In this document: piece after piece, positions 1-7,057 of the stretch
How the letters are laid out: every line of letters begins with the position of its first letter
Position numbering within the stretch: position 1 is the stretch's first letter
Assembly: GCA_964454575.1 (NCBI GenBank)
Contig: CAYVTG010000057.1
Span: forward strand, 1-12,981
Length of the DNA stretch: 12,981 nt
Origin: Haladaptatiplasma sp964454575
GTDB lineage: Archaea > Thermoplasmatota > Thermoplasmata > Halarchaeoplasmatales > Halarchaeoplasmataceae
Reading direction: 5' to 3'
Notes under the pieces: generated by a model
Databases searched by the model: none
Told to the model about the DNA's origin: nothing
The model's input: the letters and a program-made list of their open reading frames with translations, nothing else
Position numbers and translations under genes: made by a program

Positions 1-117
1 GGTATCCGACGGGAGATAGATACGGAAGTAGATATTGTCTTCGACTATCTCTGCACCTACAGCTGCGGCGTTAACGTGGTGGTTCCAAGAGACCAATATA
101 CCTTCTCTGTGCACCAC
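1..117 (-). CDS. Probable DUF447-type flavin-binding protein, N-terminal part only
   Basis: This is the first 39 codons of a minus-strand gene that runs off the left edge. It opens directly after an in-frame TAG with GTG-GTG, and a GAGGTG Shine-Dalgarno lies six bases before the first GTG (start at 117; 114 is the alternative). The peptide has an EGI near the start, then NAAAVG and a basic-hydrophobic stretch ending IYLPSDT. This pattern (EGI, then NAAPxG, then a strand ending in a Tyr/Ser/Thr-rich turn) resembles the N-terminus of archaeal DUF447 proteins, which have an FMN-binding split-barrel fold. The family call is an inference from a short fragment. It starts 14 bases after the stop of the upstream hypothetical gene, so the two probably share a transcript. 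Confidence 0.5.
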   Translation of the reverse strand, partial: MVHREGILVSWNHHVNAAAVGAEIVEDNIYFRIYLPSDT

Positions 118-131
118 CTATTTCACCTCTA

Positions 132-560
132 TCAGGCGACTTCCATCCCGCCGGCAGGTTTTTTGCTTTCGTTACCGTCCGGGATGTTAACCTTCGGCAG
201 CGGTATCGGTGGCGGTAGATGTAGATCTCGTGCGATCATAACCGATTCTGGGATGCAATTTGATAGTATTGTAGAATGTATCTCGTTGGCCACTTGGTTG
301 GGCATCTTGTTTGTTTTACGCCACTGGACGGCCAGGTCCTTTCCACCACCCTCATATTCTATACGGCCTTCTATCTCTATCCGACCCATCCCTGCGTAAC
401 TGGCGGTGAATCTAAAATGGATCTCGGTTATCCCTTTACCCATCGGTCTCATCTTGGTCACGGAACTGTTGTGATCAACCCTTATGTTCTTTCTCTTTGC
501 TCCCTTCTCACTGAACCGTTCGGCATCTATTGATCGTAATTCAAAATCTTTCACAGGCAT
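132..560 (-). CDS. Conserved archaeal hypothetical protein, 142 aa
   Basis: I do not recognise a named family. The 142-residue protein has no signal peptide or membrane segment. Its middle part (about 45-75) reads like amphipathic beta strands (IHFRFTASYAGMGRIEIEG). A helix follows at about 85-110, then a proline-rich stretch, PPPIPLPKVNI, near 116-126. The strand-strand-helix order and the acidic-basic surface are loosely reminiscent of SecB-like chaperone folds, but that is a guess. Start choice: the ATG at 558-560 has no Shine-Dalgarno, but TTAATAA at 585-591 (plus-strand reading) lies about 28 bases upstream, fitting a leaderless transcript. It is followed closely by the DUF447-like gene. 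Confidence 0.65.
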   Translation of the reverse strand: MPVKDFELRSIDAERFSEKGAKRKNIRVDHNSSVTKMRPMGKGITEIHFRFTASYAGMGRIEIEGRIEYEGGGKDLAVQWRKTNKMPNQVANEIHSTILSNCIPESVMIARDLHLPPPIPLPKVNIPDGNESKKPAGGMEVA

Positions 561-584
561 ATAGCACCGATAGCGTTGGCGATG

Positions 585-591
585 TTAATAA
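585..591 (-). promoter_or_regulatory. Candidate TATA box for the 142-aa gene
   Basis: TTATTAA on the minus strand is centred about 28 bases before the ATG at 560. No ribosome-binding site precedes that ATG, so transcription probably starts at or next to it. Confidence 0.35.
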
Positions 592-654
592 CCTTTTTCA
601 TGGCGCAAAAACGGGTAATATGTATAATCTCTCGTCCGATGCTCACACCCTAAG

Positions 655-662
655 ATTTATTA
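655..662 (+). promoter_or_regulatory. Candidate TATA box for the NosD-like gene
   Basis: ATTTATTA lies about 42 bases before the ATG at 701, which would place the transcript start near 685 with a short leader. A second AT-rich candidate, TATAAT at 623-628, lies farther upstream. The 561-700 stretch holds only these divergent promoter signals. Confidence 0.3.
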
Positions 663-700
663 CACACTTCATTTTCGCTCCGCCGAAGAACTTGATAAAG

Positions 701-2461
701 ATGAATGGAACTTTGGTGGCATTTATATGCGCGTTGGTACTATTTGGCACGATCATGTTAAACGTGACCGATGAGGTTGAAGCAACCGTCATAGAGGTCG
801 GTGAGAACATGGAATATCAGACCATAAGTGCCGCTGTAGCCGATGCTAGCGACGGAGATATCATACTCATACACGATGGAATCTACCGAGAAAACGTATT
901 GGTGGATAAGAGCGTGGAGCTCAGAGGGCAGAACAGATCGGGAGCGGTTATAGATGGGATCGGTGGTACATACGGCATATCGTTAGATGCGGTTGATATA
1001 AACTTAAATGATCTCAAGATCACGAACAGCAGCGTGGGGGTGCACGTCCGTGGAGATAACGTAACCATAGAAAGATGTGTTGTGGATGATACTGATAACG
1101 GTATCTTCCTAGACGATCCTTTTGGTTCCGAAATAACGGATACCCATATCTCCAACGCGAGCGATGGAATATTTCTTAGGAATTCTCAACACACTATTTT
1201 GTCCAATATCTCGGTTATACAGCCGTACTCTCGTGGGATCCGACTAGTCGATTCATCTGATACTATCGTGGCGAATGTTACCGTGATCGATGCAGGATAC
1301 CATCCCGTTTACATCAGTCGTTCTGAATATATTATCCTTGAAAACTGCCATCTCAGTGGAGAGCATGGGGTTGTCATGTATCATTCCAAATATATCGAGT
1401 TATCGAACAGCCATATCTCTAAAGGTGTGGGTATTGAAGGAGATCTACCGGAAAATTTTGATTCCCACCGCATTCATAACAACACCGTGGATTCAGGCGA
1501 ACTACATTATCTGAAAAACAGAGTTGATGTTAAGATTAATGAAATCCGTGGGCAGGTGATCCTTATCAATGTTTCGGAAAGTATAGTTTCACATGTATCT
1601 TCTTCGGATACGGAAGCTGGTATCCTCCTTGCTTACAGCCGTGATAATATCTTAATGGGTAATACTCTCGATGATAATTTTCAGGGTATCGTCTTTTACA
1701 GATCTAGATATAATCTAATACATCACAACAACTTTATCAACAATACAAGACAGATCTACTCATCGGATAATTCATCCATGGATAACGATTGGACCGATGC
1801 CCTTGGAGGCGGTAACTACTGGAGTGATTACCAGGGTACGGACCAAGATGAAGACACAGTGGGCGATACAACTGTACCACATCCCTTGGAAGACCGGGGC
1901 GGAGGCTACTACCAACTCGACCCAGAGCCGTTGATGAATACTACTAAATCGGTAAACACATCCATAGCACTCCGTAACGGTTGGAACTTTATATCCGTAG
2001 GATCTGTGTTGCCCATCTCTGATATATATGATGTGCTCATATCCGTAAACGGCTCATACGATAAGGTGCTCTTGTGGGATGCATCAACGCAAGGTTGGCA
2101 ATCTTATGTACCAGGCAGAGCTCAACATTTCAATTCCTTGACCACCATACGACGAGACACCGGTTTCTGGATACATATGACCGACCAGATGAATCTGACA
2201 CTCCACGGTGTAACACCAGCGAGAACGCAGATCTCCCTCCACGATGGATGGAACATGGTCGGTATACCTTCTACACATGTTTTATCTTGGGAGGAACTTC
2301 CGGATGAAGTTAGCTTGGTAGGTAGGTTCAACGAGAGCAGGGAGTATATGCTGGAATATGTTGATATATCGGAAATAGATTACATACCGAATAACGGTTA
2401 CTGGCTAAAGATAGAGTCCGACGGATCCGTCGTTTGGACCGTTGTGTGGGATAAAACATGA
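701..2461 (+). CDS. Secreted NosD/CASH-type parallel beta-helix protein
   Basis: A 586-residue exported protein. The start at 701 is chosen because it opens a signal peptide: MNG, a hydrophobic core over residues 4-20, then a likely cleavage after EVEA near residue 28. Residues 30-65 carry the usual entry strand of NosD-type helices (YQTISAAVADASDGDIILI, then DGIYRENV). About 100-370 is a run of right-handed parallel beta-helix coils with motifs such as NGIFLDD, DGIFLRN and QGIVFYRSRYNLIHHNNF. GGNYWSDYQGTDQDEDTVGD near 365-385 is the classic Asp-rich NosD end cap. Two GWN modules follow (GWNFIS near 427, GWNMVG near 512), each followed by a Trp-containing strand (GFWIHM, GYWLKI); these are common in archaeal surface proteins. 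There is no C-terminal anchor. N-x-S/T sequons are plentiful. The role is probably surface or carbohydrate interaction; the ligand is unknown. The stop overlaps the next gene. Confidence 0.85.
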   Translation: MNGTLVAFICALVLFGTIMLNVTDEVEATVIEVGENMEYQTISAAVADASDGDIILIHDGIYRENVLVDKSVELRGQNRSGAVIDGIGGTYGISLDAVDINLNDLKITNSSVGVHVRGDNVTIERCVVDDTDNGIFLDDPFGSEITDTHISNASDGIFLRNSQHTILSNISVIQPYSRGIRLVDSSDTIVANVTVIDAGYHPVYISRSEYIILENCHLSGEHGVVMYHSKYIELSNSHISKGVGIEGDLPENFDSHRIHNNTVDSGELHYLKNRVDVKINEIRGQVILINVSESIVSHVSSSDTEAGILLAYSRDNILMGNTLDDNFQGIVFYRSRYNLIHHNNFINNTRQIYSSDNSSMDNDWTDALGGGNYWSDYQGTDQDEDTVGDTTVPHPLEDRGGGYYQLDPEPLMNTTKSVNTSIALRNGWNFISVGSVLPISDIYDVLISVNGSYDKVLLWDASTQGWQSYVPGRAQHFNSLTTIRRDTGFWIHMTDQMNLTLHGVTPARTQISLHDGWNMVGIPSTHVLSWEELPDEVSLVGRFNESREYMLEYVDISEIDYIPNNGYWLKIESDGSVVWTVVWDKT

Positions 2462-2787
2462 GGATATGGGACATAGAACCGGAAAAACTGTGTAGACAGC
2501 ATCTTCTCGGAGAGCACAGAGAACTGCACGCTATCTGGAGTATATTGACTGAAGATAAAAGAGGTTATAGAAACCATCCTGAAGTGAAGAGATGGGTGGG
2601 TAAATTGAAAGCGCTGTATCTCCGTCACGAATCTTTGGTAGAGGAGATGTTGAAAAGGGGATACAGGCACAGAAGCCCGCTTGATAAAGATCTTGCAGTC
2701 GGTAAAGGTATACAAGACGTTTACGTGGACACCGTTTCCGAGCAGTTAGATATACTCAAGAAAAAGAGCTGCGATTGTAGAGTTTGA
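2458..2787 (+). CDS. Pyrimidine dimer DNA glycosylase / AP lyase (T4 endonuclease V family)
   Basis: A 109-residue member of the Pyr_excise family, which removes UV-induced cyclobutane pyrimidine dimers by cutting the 5' glycosyl bond and then the AP site. It aligns with T4 endonuclease V with an offset of one: H15 with T4 His16, and R21-E22 of LLGEHREL with T4 Arg22-Glu23, Glu23 being catalytic. The stretch KALYLRHESLVEEMLKRGY (about 50-69) matches the family's second helix. T4 uses the free amine of Thr2; here the equivalent first residue is the start Met followed by Arg, as in other MRIWD-type relatives I recall. The tail is SCDCRV, with two cysteines. The ATG overlaps the NosD stop (ATGA), so translation is coupled. 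Confidence 0.88.
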   Translation: MRIWDIEPEKLCRQHLLGEHRELHAIWSILTEDKRGYRNHPEVKRWVGKLKALYLRHESLVEEMLKRGYRHRSPLDKDLAVGKGIQDVYVDTVSEQLDILKKKSCDCRV

Positions 2788-2830
2788 TCGAGTTTTTCGG
2801 TAGCAGATTTTACGCACAAAATACCGATAA

Positions 2831-2838
2831 TTATAAAT
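2831..2838 (+). promoter_or_regulatory. TATA box of the metal-uptake operon
   Basis: TTATAAAT is centred about 27 bases before the ATG at 2862. No Shine-Dalgarno precedes that ATG, so the mRNA is probably leaderless. Confidence 0.6.
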
Positions 2839-2842
2839 ATGT

Positions 2843-2859
2843 GTTAAGTACTGCTTAAC
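2843..2859 (+). promoter_or_regulatory. Inverted-repeat operator, GTTAAG-N5-CTTAAC
   Basis: A perfect 6-base inverted repeat with a 5-base spacer (TACTG) sits between the TATA box and the start codon of the DtxR-like gene, over the predicted transcript start. Size and layout resemble DtxR/MntR-family operators. Binding there would block the polymerase, so autorepression of the whole operon in metal-replete cells is the natural reading. The binding itself is inferred. Confidence 0.6.
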
Positions 2860-2861
2860 TC

Positions 2862-3332
2862 ATGGAAGAGAATGTTGAACTGACGTCTCGAGATCGGGAA
2901 TACCTTCGCGGGTTGTTCCTACTCTGCGGTGGTGAAAAACCCGTAGGACCTTCGGAACTCGGTGAGTTGATAGAGGTCTCGAAGGTAGCCGCCCTTGAGA
3001 AGATGAGACGATTGGAGGCCATGGGATACGGAGAGTACATACACAGACAGGGCCTACTACTCAACAAAGCTGCGGTCACCGTGGTCCAGCGAGATATCCG
3101 CCGGCATCATGTTGTGGAAAAATTTCTGGAAGATAATCTTGGGATGGATTCCACTGAAGCCTGCCGTGAATCATCGGCAATGGATCCCTACGTAAGTGAT
3201 AATTTCCTTAAGACCGCCACTACGGCTTTAGGCGATGAATTGTCCTGCGACTGCGGCTGCTGTGTAGAGGATTACTACGAACCCAAAGTTCTCTACGGAT
3301 GTCACTGGTTCAAAAAACAATTTCATGTATAA
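2862..3332 (+). CDS. DtxR/MntR-family metal-dependent transcriptional repressor with Cys-rich tail
   Basis: A 156-residue regulator. Residues 8-62 form a winged helix (SELGELIEVSKVAALEKMRR is the helix-turn-helix), and 75-125 form the dimerisation and metal-binding helices. Aligned without gaps to DtxR at an offset of +3, H82 and E86 match His79 and Glu83. But C101 replaces His98, S105 replaces Cys102, D108 replaces Glu105 and P109 replaces His106; E13 sits where DtxR has Met10. Residues 129-134 (CDCGCC), C147-H148 and H155 add a cysteine-rich tail in place of an SH3-like domain. It is shorter than DtxR and close to MntR length. It leads the znu-like operon, 15 bases before the binding-protein gene, so it most likely senses Zn or Mn. 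Which metal it binds cannot be told from sequence. Confidence 0.85.
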   Translation: MEENVELTSRDREYLRGLFLLCGGEKPVGPSELGELIEVSKVAALEKMRRLEAMGYGEYIHRQGLLLNKAAVTVVQRDIRRHHVVEKFLEDNLGMDSTEACRESSAMDPYVSDNFLKTATTALGDELSCDCGCCVEDYYEPKVLYGCHWFKKQFHV

Positions 3333-3334
3333 AA

Positions 3335-3340
3335 GGAGAG
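3335..3340 (+). promoter_or_regulatory. Shine-Dalgarno of the ZnuA-like gene
   Basis: GGAGAG lies 7 bases before the ATG at 3348 and decides that start over the out-of-frame ATG at 3341. Confidence 0.6.
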
Positions 3341-3347
3341 ATGAAAG

Positions 3348-4581
3348 ATGAAAAAGATGATGGTATTGCTGCTGAGTATCGTATTGATACTTGCGGTGAT
3401 GAACACTGGATGCATAGATGATGAAGACGATGAACTACTGAGTGTTGTTGTAACCATACCGCCTCAGAAAGAATGGGTAGAGAACGTAGGCGGCGACAAC
3501 GTGAAGGTGACGGTGATGGTCGCCGCAGGAGAGGATCCACATACATACGAACCAACCGTATCACAGATGAAGGCGGTTTCTGATGCAGACATGTACTTCA
3601 AACTCGGCTCGGGCATCGATTTTGAAGTGAGGTGGATGACCGGGTTATTGGAGCACAATTCAGATATGTTGGTCGTGGACGGCAGCGTAGGGGTCGAGTT
3701 GCTGGAATACGGAGATGAACATGAGCACGATCACGAACTTGAACACATTATCGAAGAGATTGNNNNNNNNNNNNNNNNNNNNNNNNNNNNNNNNNNNNNN
3801 NNNNNNNNNNNNNNNNNNNNNNNNNNNNNNNNNNNNNNNNNNNNNNNNNNNNNNNNNNNNNNAACATGTCATCCACGAATGGGAAGATGGGAACATGACC
3901 GCGGAAGAGTCCATGGGATCTATCGAAGAACTTGTGCACGATCATGAAGATGATGAACACGACGGTATTATCGAAGAGATTGAACATGTCATCCACGAAT
4001 GGGAAGATGGGAACATGACCGCGGAAGAGTCCATGGGCGCTATCGAAGAACTCGTGCATGATGATCACGACGATGAGCACGACCACGGTGGAAACGATCC
4101 GCACACTTGGCTCTCGCCGGTGAATGGGCATATAATGGTGGAGAATTTATTGGCGGGTTTGATCGAATTTGATCCTGATAACGAAGAGTATTATAGAGAT
4201 AACGCCGAGGATTATCTCGAAAAGCTAGATGCACTGCACTTGTCTATCGAAGACGCACTACATCCGCACCACGGACGAAGATTCTTGATATATCATCCGT
4301 CCATGGGATATTTTGCTCACGAATATGGGCTCGTAGAGGTAAGTGTGGAGAAGGAGGGACATGAACCCGGAGTATCGGGATTGATCGCGGTGATAGAACA
4401 GGCGAAGGAAGATAACATACACGTAGTCTTCGTTTCACCACAATTCGACGAGAGCAATGCGCAGACCATAGCAGATGAAATAGACGGTGAAGTGATAACG
4501 CTCAACCCCCTTGCCGAAGCTTATTTAGATAACCTCGAAGATATCTCGAACAAGTTGGTCTCGGCATTCGAGACAGGTTGA
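3348..4581 (+). CDS. znuA: ZnuA/TroA-type metal-binding lipoprotein of an ABC importer, with His-rich repeats
   Basis: The substrate-binding component (cluster A-I) that captures Zn or Mn outside the membrane and passes it to the permease. A signal peptide ends in the lipobox-like MNTGC, with C22 as the likely lipid anchor. H65 in DPHTYEP is the first metal ligand, DPHTWLSP (codon at 4102) gives the second His and YHPSMGYF (codon at 4294) the third. PQFDESNA and LNPLAEAYLDNL are typical of the C-terminal lobe. The loop between the first two ligands is greatly expanded by 40-residue His/Asp/Glu-rich tandem repeats. A 100-N gap (3763-3862) lies in them. The two halves are in different frames as written, and agree if the true gap is a multiple of three. 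The gene is therefore probably intact, with unknown repeat number. The ATPase gene follows 7 bases later. The symbol reflects family, not proven metal. Confidence 0.87.
3747..4080 (+). repeat. In-frame 120-base tandem repeat in the ZnuA-like gene
   Basis: Unit 1 (3863-3982) and unit 2 (from 3983) are 120 bases apart. The first 55 bases of each (through ATGGG) are identical, and the rest differ at a few bases until they diverge after about 4080. The last 16 bases before the gap (3747-3762, ATTATCGAAGAGATTG) equal the last 16 of unit 1 (3967-3982), so the left contig also ends inside the repeat. The encoded 40-residue unit reads IIEEIEHVIHEWEDGNMTAE followed by an ESMG-IEELVHD segment and an acidic His-rich linker. 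Confidence 0.9.
3763..3862. other. Assembly gap of 100 N
   Basis: A run of exactly 100 N, the standard placeholder for a gap of unknown size. The flanks join seamlessly as ATTG/AACATG within the repeat unit, so the missing DNA is probably zero or more whole 120-base units. Confidence 0.95.
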
Positions 4582-4588
4582 TAATAAG

Positions 4589-5356
4589 ATGGCAAAAGCT
4601 CTGGAATTAGATGATGTGTCGGTCAAGTACGGCGAACAAAACGTTCTAAAGGACGTTAGTTTACAGCTTGATAAGGGCGATTTCATAGGTATAATCGGCC
4701 CTAACGGTGGCGGAAAAACAACGCTTTTGAAGACTATACTCGGCTTGATAGATAATTACCAGGGCACTGTATTGGTGAACGGATCTCCTCCTGGATCCCA
4801 CAAACACACCGTTGGGTATGTACCCCAACACAGCAAATTCGATATGAAATTTCCAATCCGCGTTTGGGACGTTGTCCTAATGGGGCGTTTGGGAACTCTC
4901 GGATATAGACCGTTTTATACCAAAAAGGACAAAGAACTCGCCCACAGCGCACTTGAGAGCGTAGATATGCTCGAATACCGAGACAGGCAGATATCGAAAC
5001 TGTCCGGCGGGCAGCTTCAACGAATTCTAATAGCCCGGGCACTGACAACCGAACCGAGCTTACTTCTACTGGACGAACCGACGGCCAGCATCGACGAGAA
5101 GATGAAAGGAAGCATATACTCTCTGTTATTAGAATTGAAGAAAAAGGGCATCACCGTCGTGTTAGTAACTCACGATATAGGCGTGATATCCTCCTACGTT
5201 GAAAAGGTGGGCTGCCTTAATAAATATTTAATATATCACGGAAACGGGGAGCTCTCACCGGACATGTTAGAGGCTGCCTACGAGTGCCCCATCGATCTGA
5301 TAGCCCATGGTTTACCACACCGTGTGTTCGAACACAAGATGCCGGAGGACGACTAG
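4589..5356 (+). CDS. znuC: ZnuC-type ABC transporter ATP-binding protein
   Basis: The 255-residue cytoplasmic ATPase that powers metal import. All core motifs are present: Walker A GPNGGGKTT at 37-45, Q-loop Q80, signature LSGGQ at 138-142, Walker B LLLLDEP with D162 and E163, D-loop D169 and switch H195 (VTHD). Length and the helical-domain sequence PIRVWDVVLMGRLG (about 89-102) are typical of Zn/Mn importers. It begins 7 bases after the binding-protein gene and ends one base before the permease start, so all are in one operon. The 'GGGKTT' variant of the usual GxGKST/GSGKST is normal in this subfamily. Confidence 0.93.
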   Translation: MAKALELDDVSVKYGEQNVLKDVSLQLDKGDFIGIIGPNGGGKTTLLKTILGLIDNYQGTVLVNGSPPGSHKHTVGYVPQHSKFDMKFPIRVWDVVLMGRLGTLGYRPFYTKKDKELAHSALESVDMLEYRDRQISKLSGGQLQRILIARALTTEPSLLLLDEPTASIDEKMKGSIYSLLLELKKKGITVVLVTHDIGVISSYVEKVGCLNKYLIYHGNGELSPDMLEAAYECPIDLIAHGLPHRVFEHKMPEDD

Positions 5357-5357
5357 T

Positions 5358-6191
5358 ATGCTTTCGATATTTGCTTATTCATTCATGAGAAACGCCTTCA
5401 TGGCGGGTATACTGGCTTCGGTCATATTCGGGATAATCGGGACATTCGTTGTGGTAAAACGTTTGGTGTTCATCAGCGGAGGAATATCACACGCATCATT
5501 CGGAGGCGTAGGGATGGCGTATTTCTTGGGCTGGAATCCTCTATGGGGCGCTTCCATATTTGCCGTAGTTTCCGCTTTGGGAGTAGGTTTAGTGGGTAAA
5601 AAGACCATGCAGAGGGAGGACACCGCCATCGGTATAGTTTGGGCACTGGGAATGGCATTGGGTGCATTTTTCATGAGTAAGACACCGGGATATCTACCCA
5701 CCATGTCCAGCGTACTGTTCGGCAACATCCTTATGATAAGTCGGACCGACATCTATTTGATGGCGTCTCTGACCGCGATCATCACTGCGACTACAGTCAT
5801 GCTGTATCCACGTATCCAAGGAGTAAGTTTTGACGAAGAATTTTCAAAGGTAGTCGGGGTGCGTACAACTTTACTATACCTGTTCATGCTCATACTGGTC
5901 GCATTATCCATCGTTGTATTGATAAAACTCGTAGGTATAGTCCTGCTTATAGCAATGCTCGCCATACCTGCATCCATATCCGGTGAACTAACCTACGATA
6001 TGTCAAAGATGATGGCCTATTCTTCAGCACTATCCCTGGGTTTCATAATCAGCGGTCTTTACATCTCTGTATTGTGGGACATTCCACCGGGACCTTCCAT
6101 AGTCATCTTGGCCGGGGCTGTATTCATCATCGCGATGTTGCCAAAGAAAATTTTTGTTTATCTTAGATCTTCATCTCGGGATGACCTTTAG
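5358..6191 (+). CDS. znuB: ZnuB-type metal ABC transporter permease
   Basis: A 277-residue membrane protein of the ABC-3 family that forms the Zn/Mn channel. The ATG at 5358, one base after the ATPase stop, is preferred to any start inside the ATPase gene; a GGAGG at 5344-5348 lies nearby. Family marks are FMRNAFMAGILASVIFGIIG at the N-terminus, VVKRLVFISGGISHASFGGV (about 35-55), the coupling region FSKVVGVRTT near 165-175, and LKLVGIVLL-like IKLVGIVLLIAMLAIPA near 194-210. About seven or eight hydrophobic segments are visible. The last 21 bases overlap the end of the convergent zinc-ribbon gene. Confidence 0.93.
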   Translation: MLSIFAYSFMRNAFMAGILASVIFGIIGTFVVVKRLVFISGGISHASFGGVGMAYFLGWNPLWGASIFAVVSALGVGLVGKKTMQREDTAIGIVWALGMALGAFFMSKTPGYLPTMSSVLFGNILMISRTDIYLMASLTAIITATTVMLYPRIQGVSFDEEFSKVVGVRTTLLYLFMLILVALSIVVLIKLVGIVLLIAMLAIPASISGELTYDMSKMMAYSSALSLGFIISGLYISVLWDIPPGPSIVILAGAVFIIAMLPKKIFVYLRSSSRDDL

Positions 6192-7012
6192 GTCGATGGA
6201 GCCGGCGGTTATCTCCTGGGTGGTCGATCCTGCTTTCTGGGTCGGCGGTGTTTGATAATGCAATCTTACCTCGACAGGATGCGTACCGTCAAAGATAGGT
6301 ACCAGTTTTANNNNNNNNNNGCCGTTCTCTCTTCGTCCATATTTAGTGTAGGCAGTAGCGTTTTCGTTTCCTTGGCATATACTGTAGGTGGGGTGAAGAC
6401 CTGTAATTTGATATTTTTGGCAAAGTTGGTTCCCTGGTTCGATATCTTAACAAATAGCAATACTTCATCTCCGAGCTTTACTTCCGGCGTGTTGGTCTCT
6501 ACCGATGAAACTATCTTCGGTATACCGTCCACCATGATATTGATCGGTGGAACTTTAACGACGGCTTCCGTATTATCGCTTTTGATGTAATACACATCAA
6601 AGGGTGGTACGGTGAATTTACCCGGTTTCGGAGGCGTGAAGTGGTATTCCCGATCTATCTTTTGACCCGGGTCCATATCGATGTCATTAGCTTTGATCTC
6701 AGTACCGCCTATTTCTTCGGGCAGATCCATGCTAAAATCTATCGTTGTAGGGCGGTTTCCGATATTGTTCACAGATACCTTTAAAATAACTTCTCGTCCG
6801 GCGATAGGGTCTCCCATTACGGCGGTCCTAGCCTGTAATTTGGGTTCCTTGGCAACGAAATTTCCACAGCGTCCGCAATTCTCCTTTCCCTGATATATCG
6901 GGTATCGGCATACGCTGCAGCGGTCGATGACTTTATGGCATGATGGACATTGTGGCTGACTATCCCATACTGTAACGCCACAATATGGACATTGAGCATA
7001 TTGTTGATTCAT
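6171..7012 (-). CDS. Double zinc-ribbon protein with tandem Ig-like/CARDB-type domains (interrupted by a gap)
   Basis: The N-terminus holds four CxxC knuckles: C8/C11, C22/C25, C32/C35 and C46/C49, i.e. two zinc ribbons. Two beta-sandwich domains follow: about 58-165 (VILKVSVNNIGNRPTTIDF, DPGQKIDREYHFTP) and from about 168 (GDEVLLFVKISNQGTNFAKN), which look like CARDB or Ig-like repeats. A 10-N gap (6311-6320) interrupts the second. Past it, in another frame, the minus strand continues KLVPIFDGTHPVEVRLHYQT and so on to a TGA at 6171-6173, which completes a strand pattern expected for the domain. The true gap must be 2 modulo 3 in length. There is no signal peptide or membrane helix, so it is probably cytoplasmic. 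AGGTG at 7020-7024 is the Shine-Dalgarno. Function unknown. Its last bases overlap the end of znuB. Confidence 0.75.
6311..6320. other. Assembly gap of 10 N
   Basis: A run of 10 N inside the zinc-ribbon gene. The reading frame differs on the two sides, so the written length is not the real one. Confidence 0.95.
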
Positions 7013-7057
7013 TTTTTAACACCTGTTAGACCATAAAGGAACAAGTTATACTTGGAC

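Noticed and set aside
883..1155. Open minus-strand frame inside the NosD-like gene
   Set aside because: Antisense shadow of a clear beta-helix coding sequence; no promoter or ribosome-binding site.
3863..4080. CRISPR-like array
   Set aside because: The repeats are contiguous 120-base coding units without spacers, in frame within a gene.
3748..4131. Minus-strand open frame with repeated PIFPFVDDM
   Set aside because: It is the antisense reading of the ZnuA repeats and spans the N gap; the plus strand carries the metal-ligand motifs.
3348..4581. ZnuA-like gene as a frameshifted pseudogene
   Set aside because: The frame change lies exactly at a placeholder gap and vanishes if the gap is a multiple of three; all metal ligands are kept.
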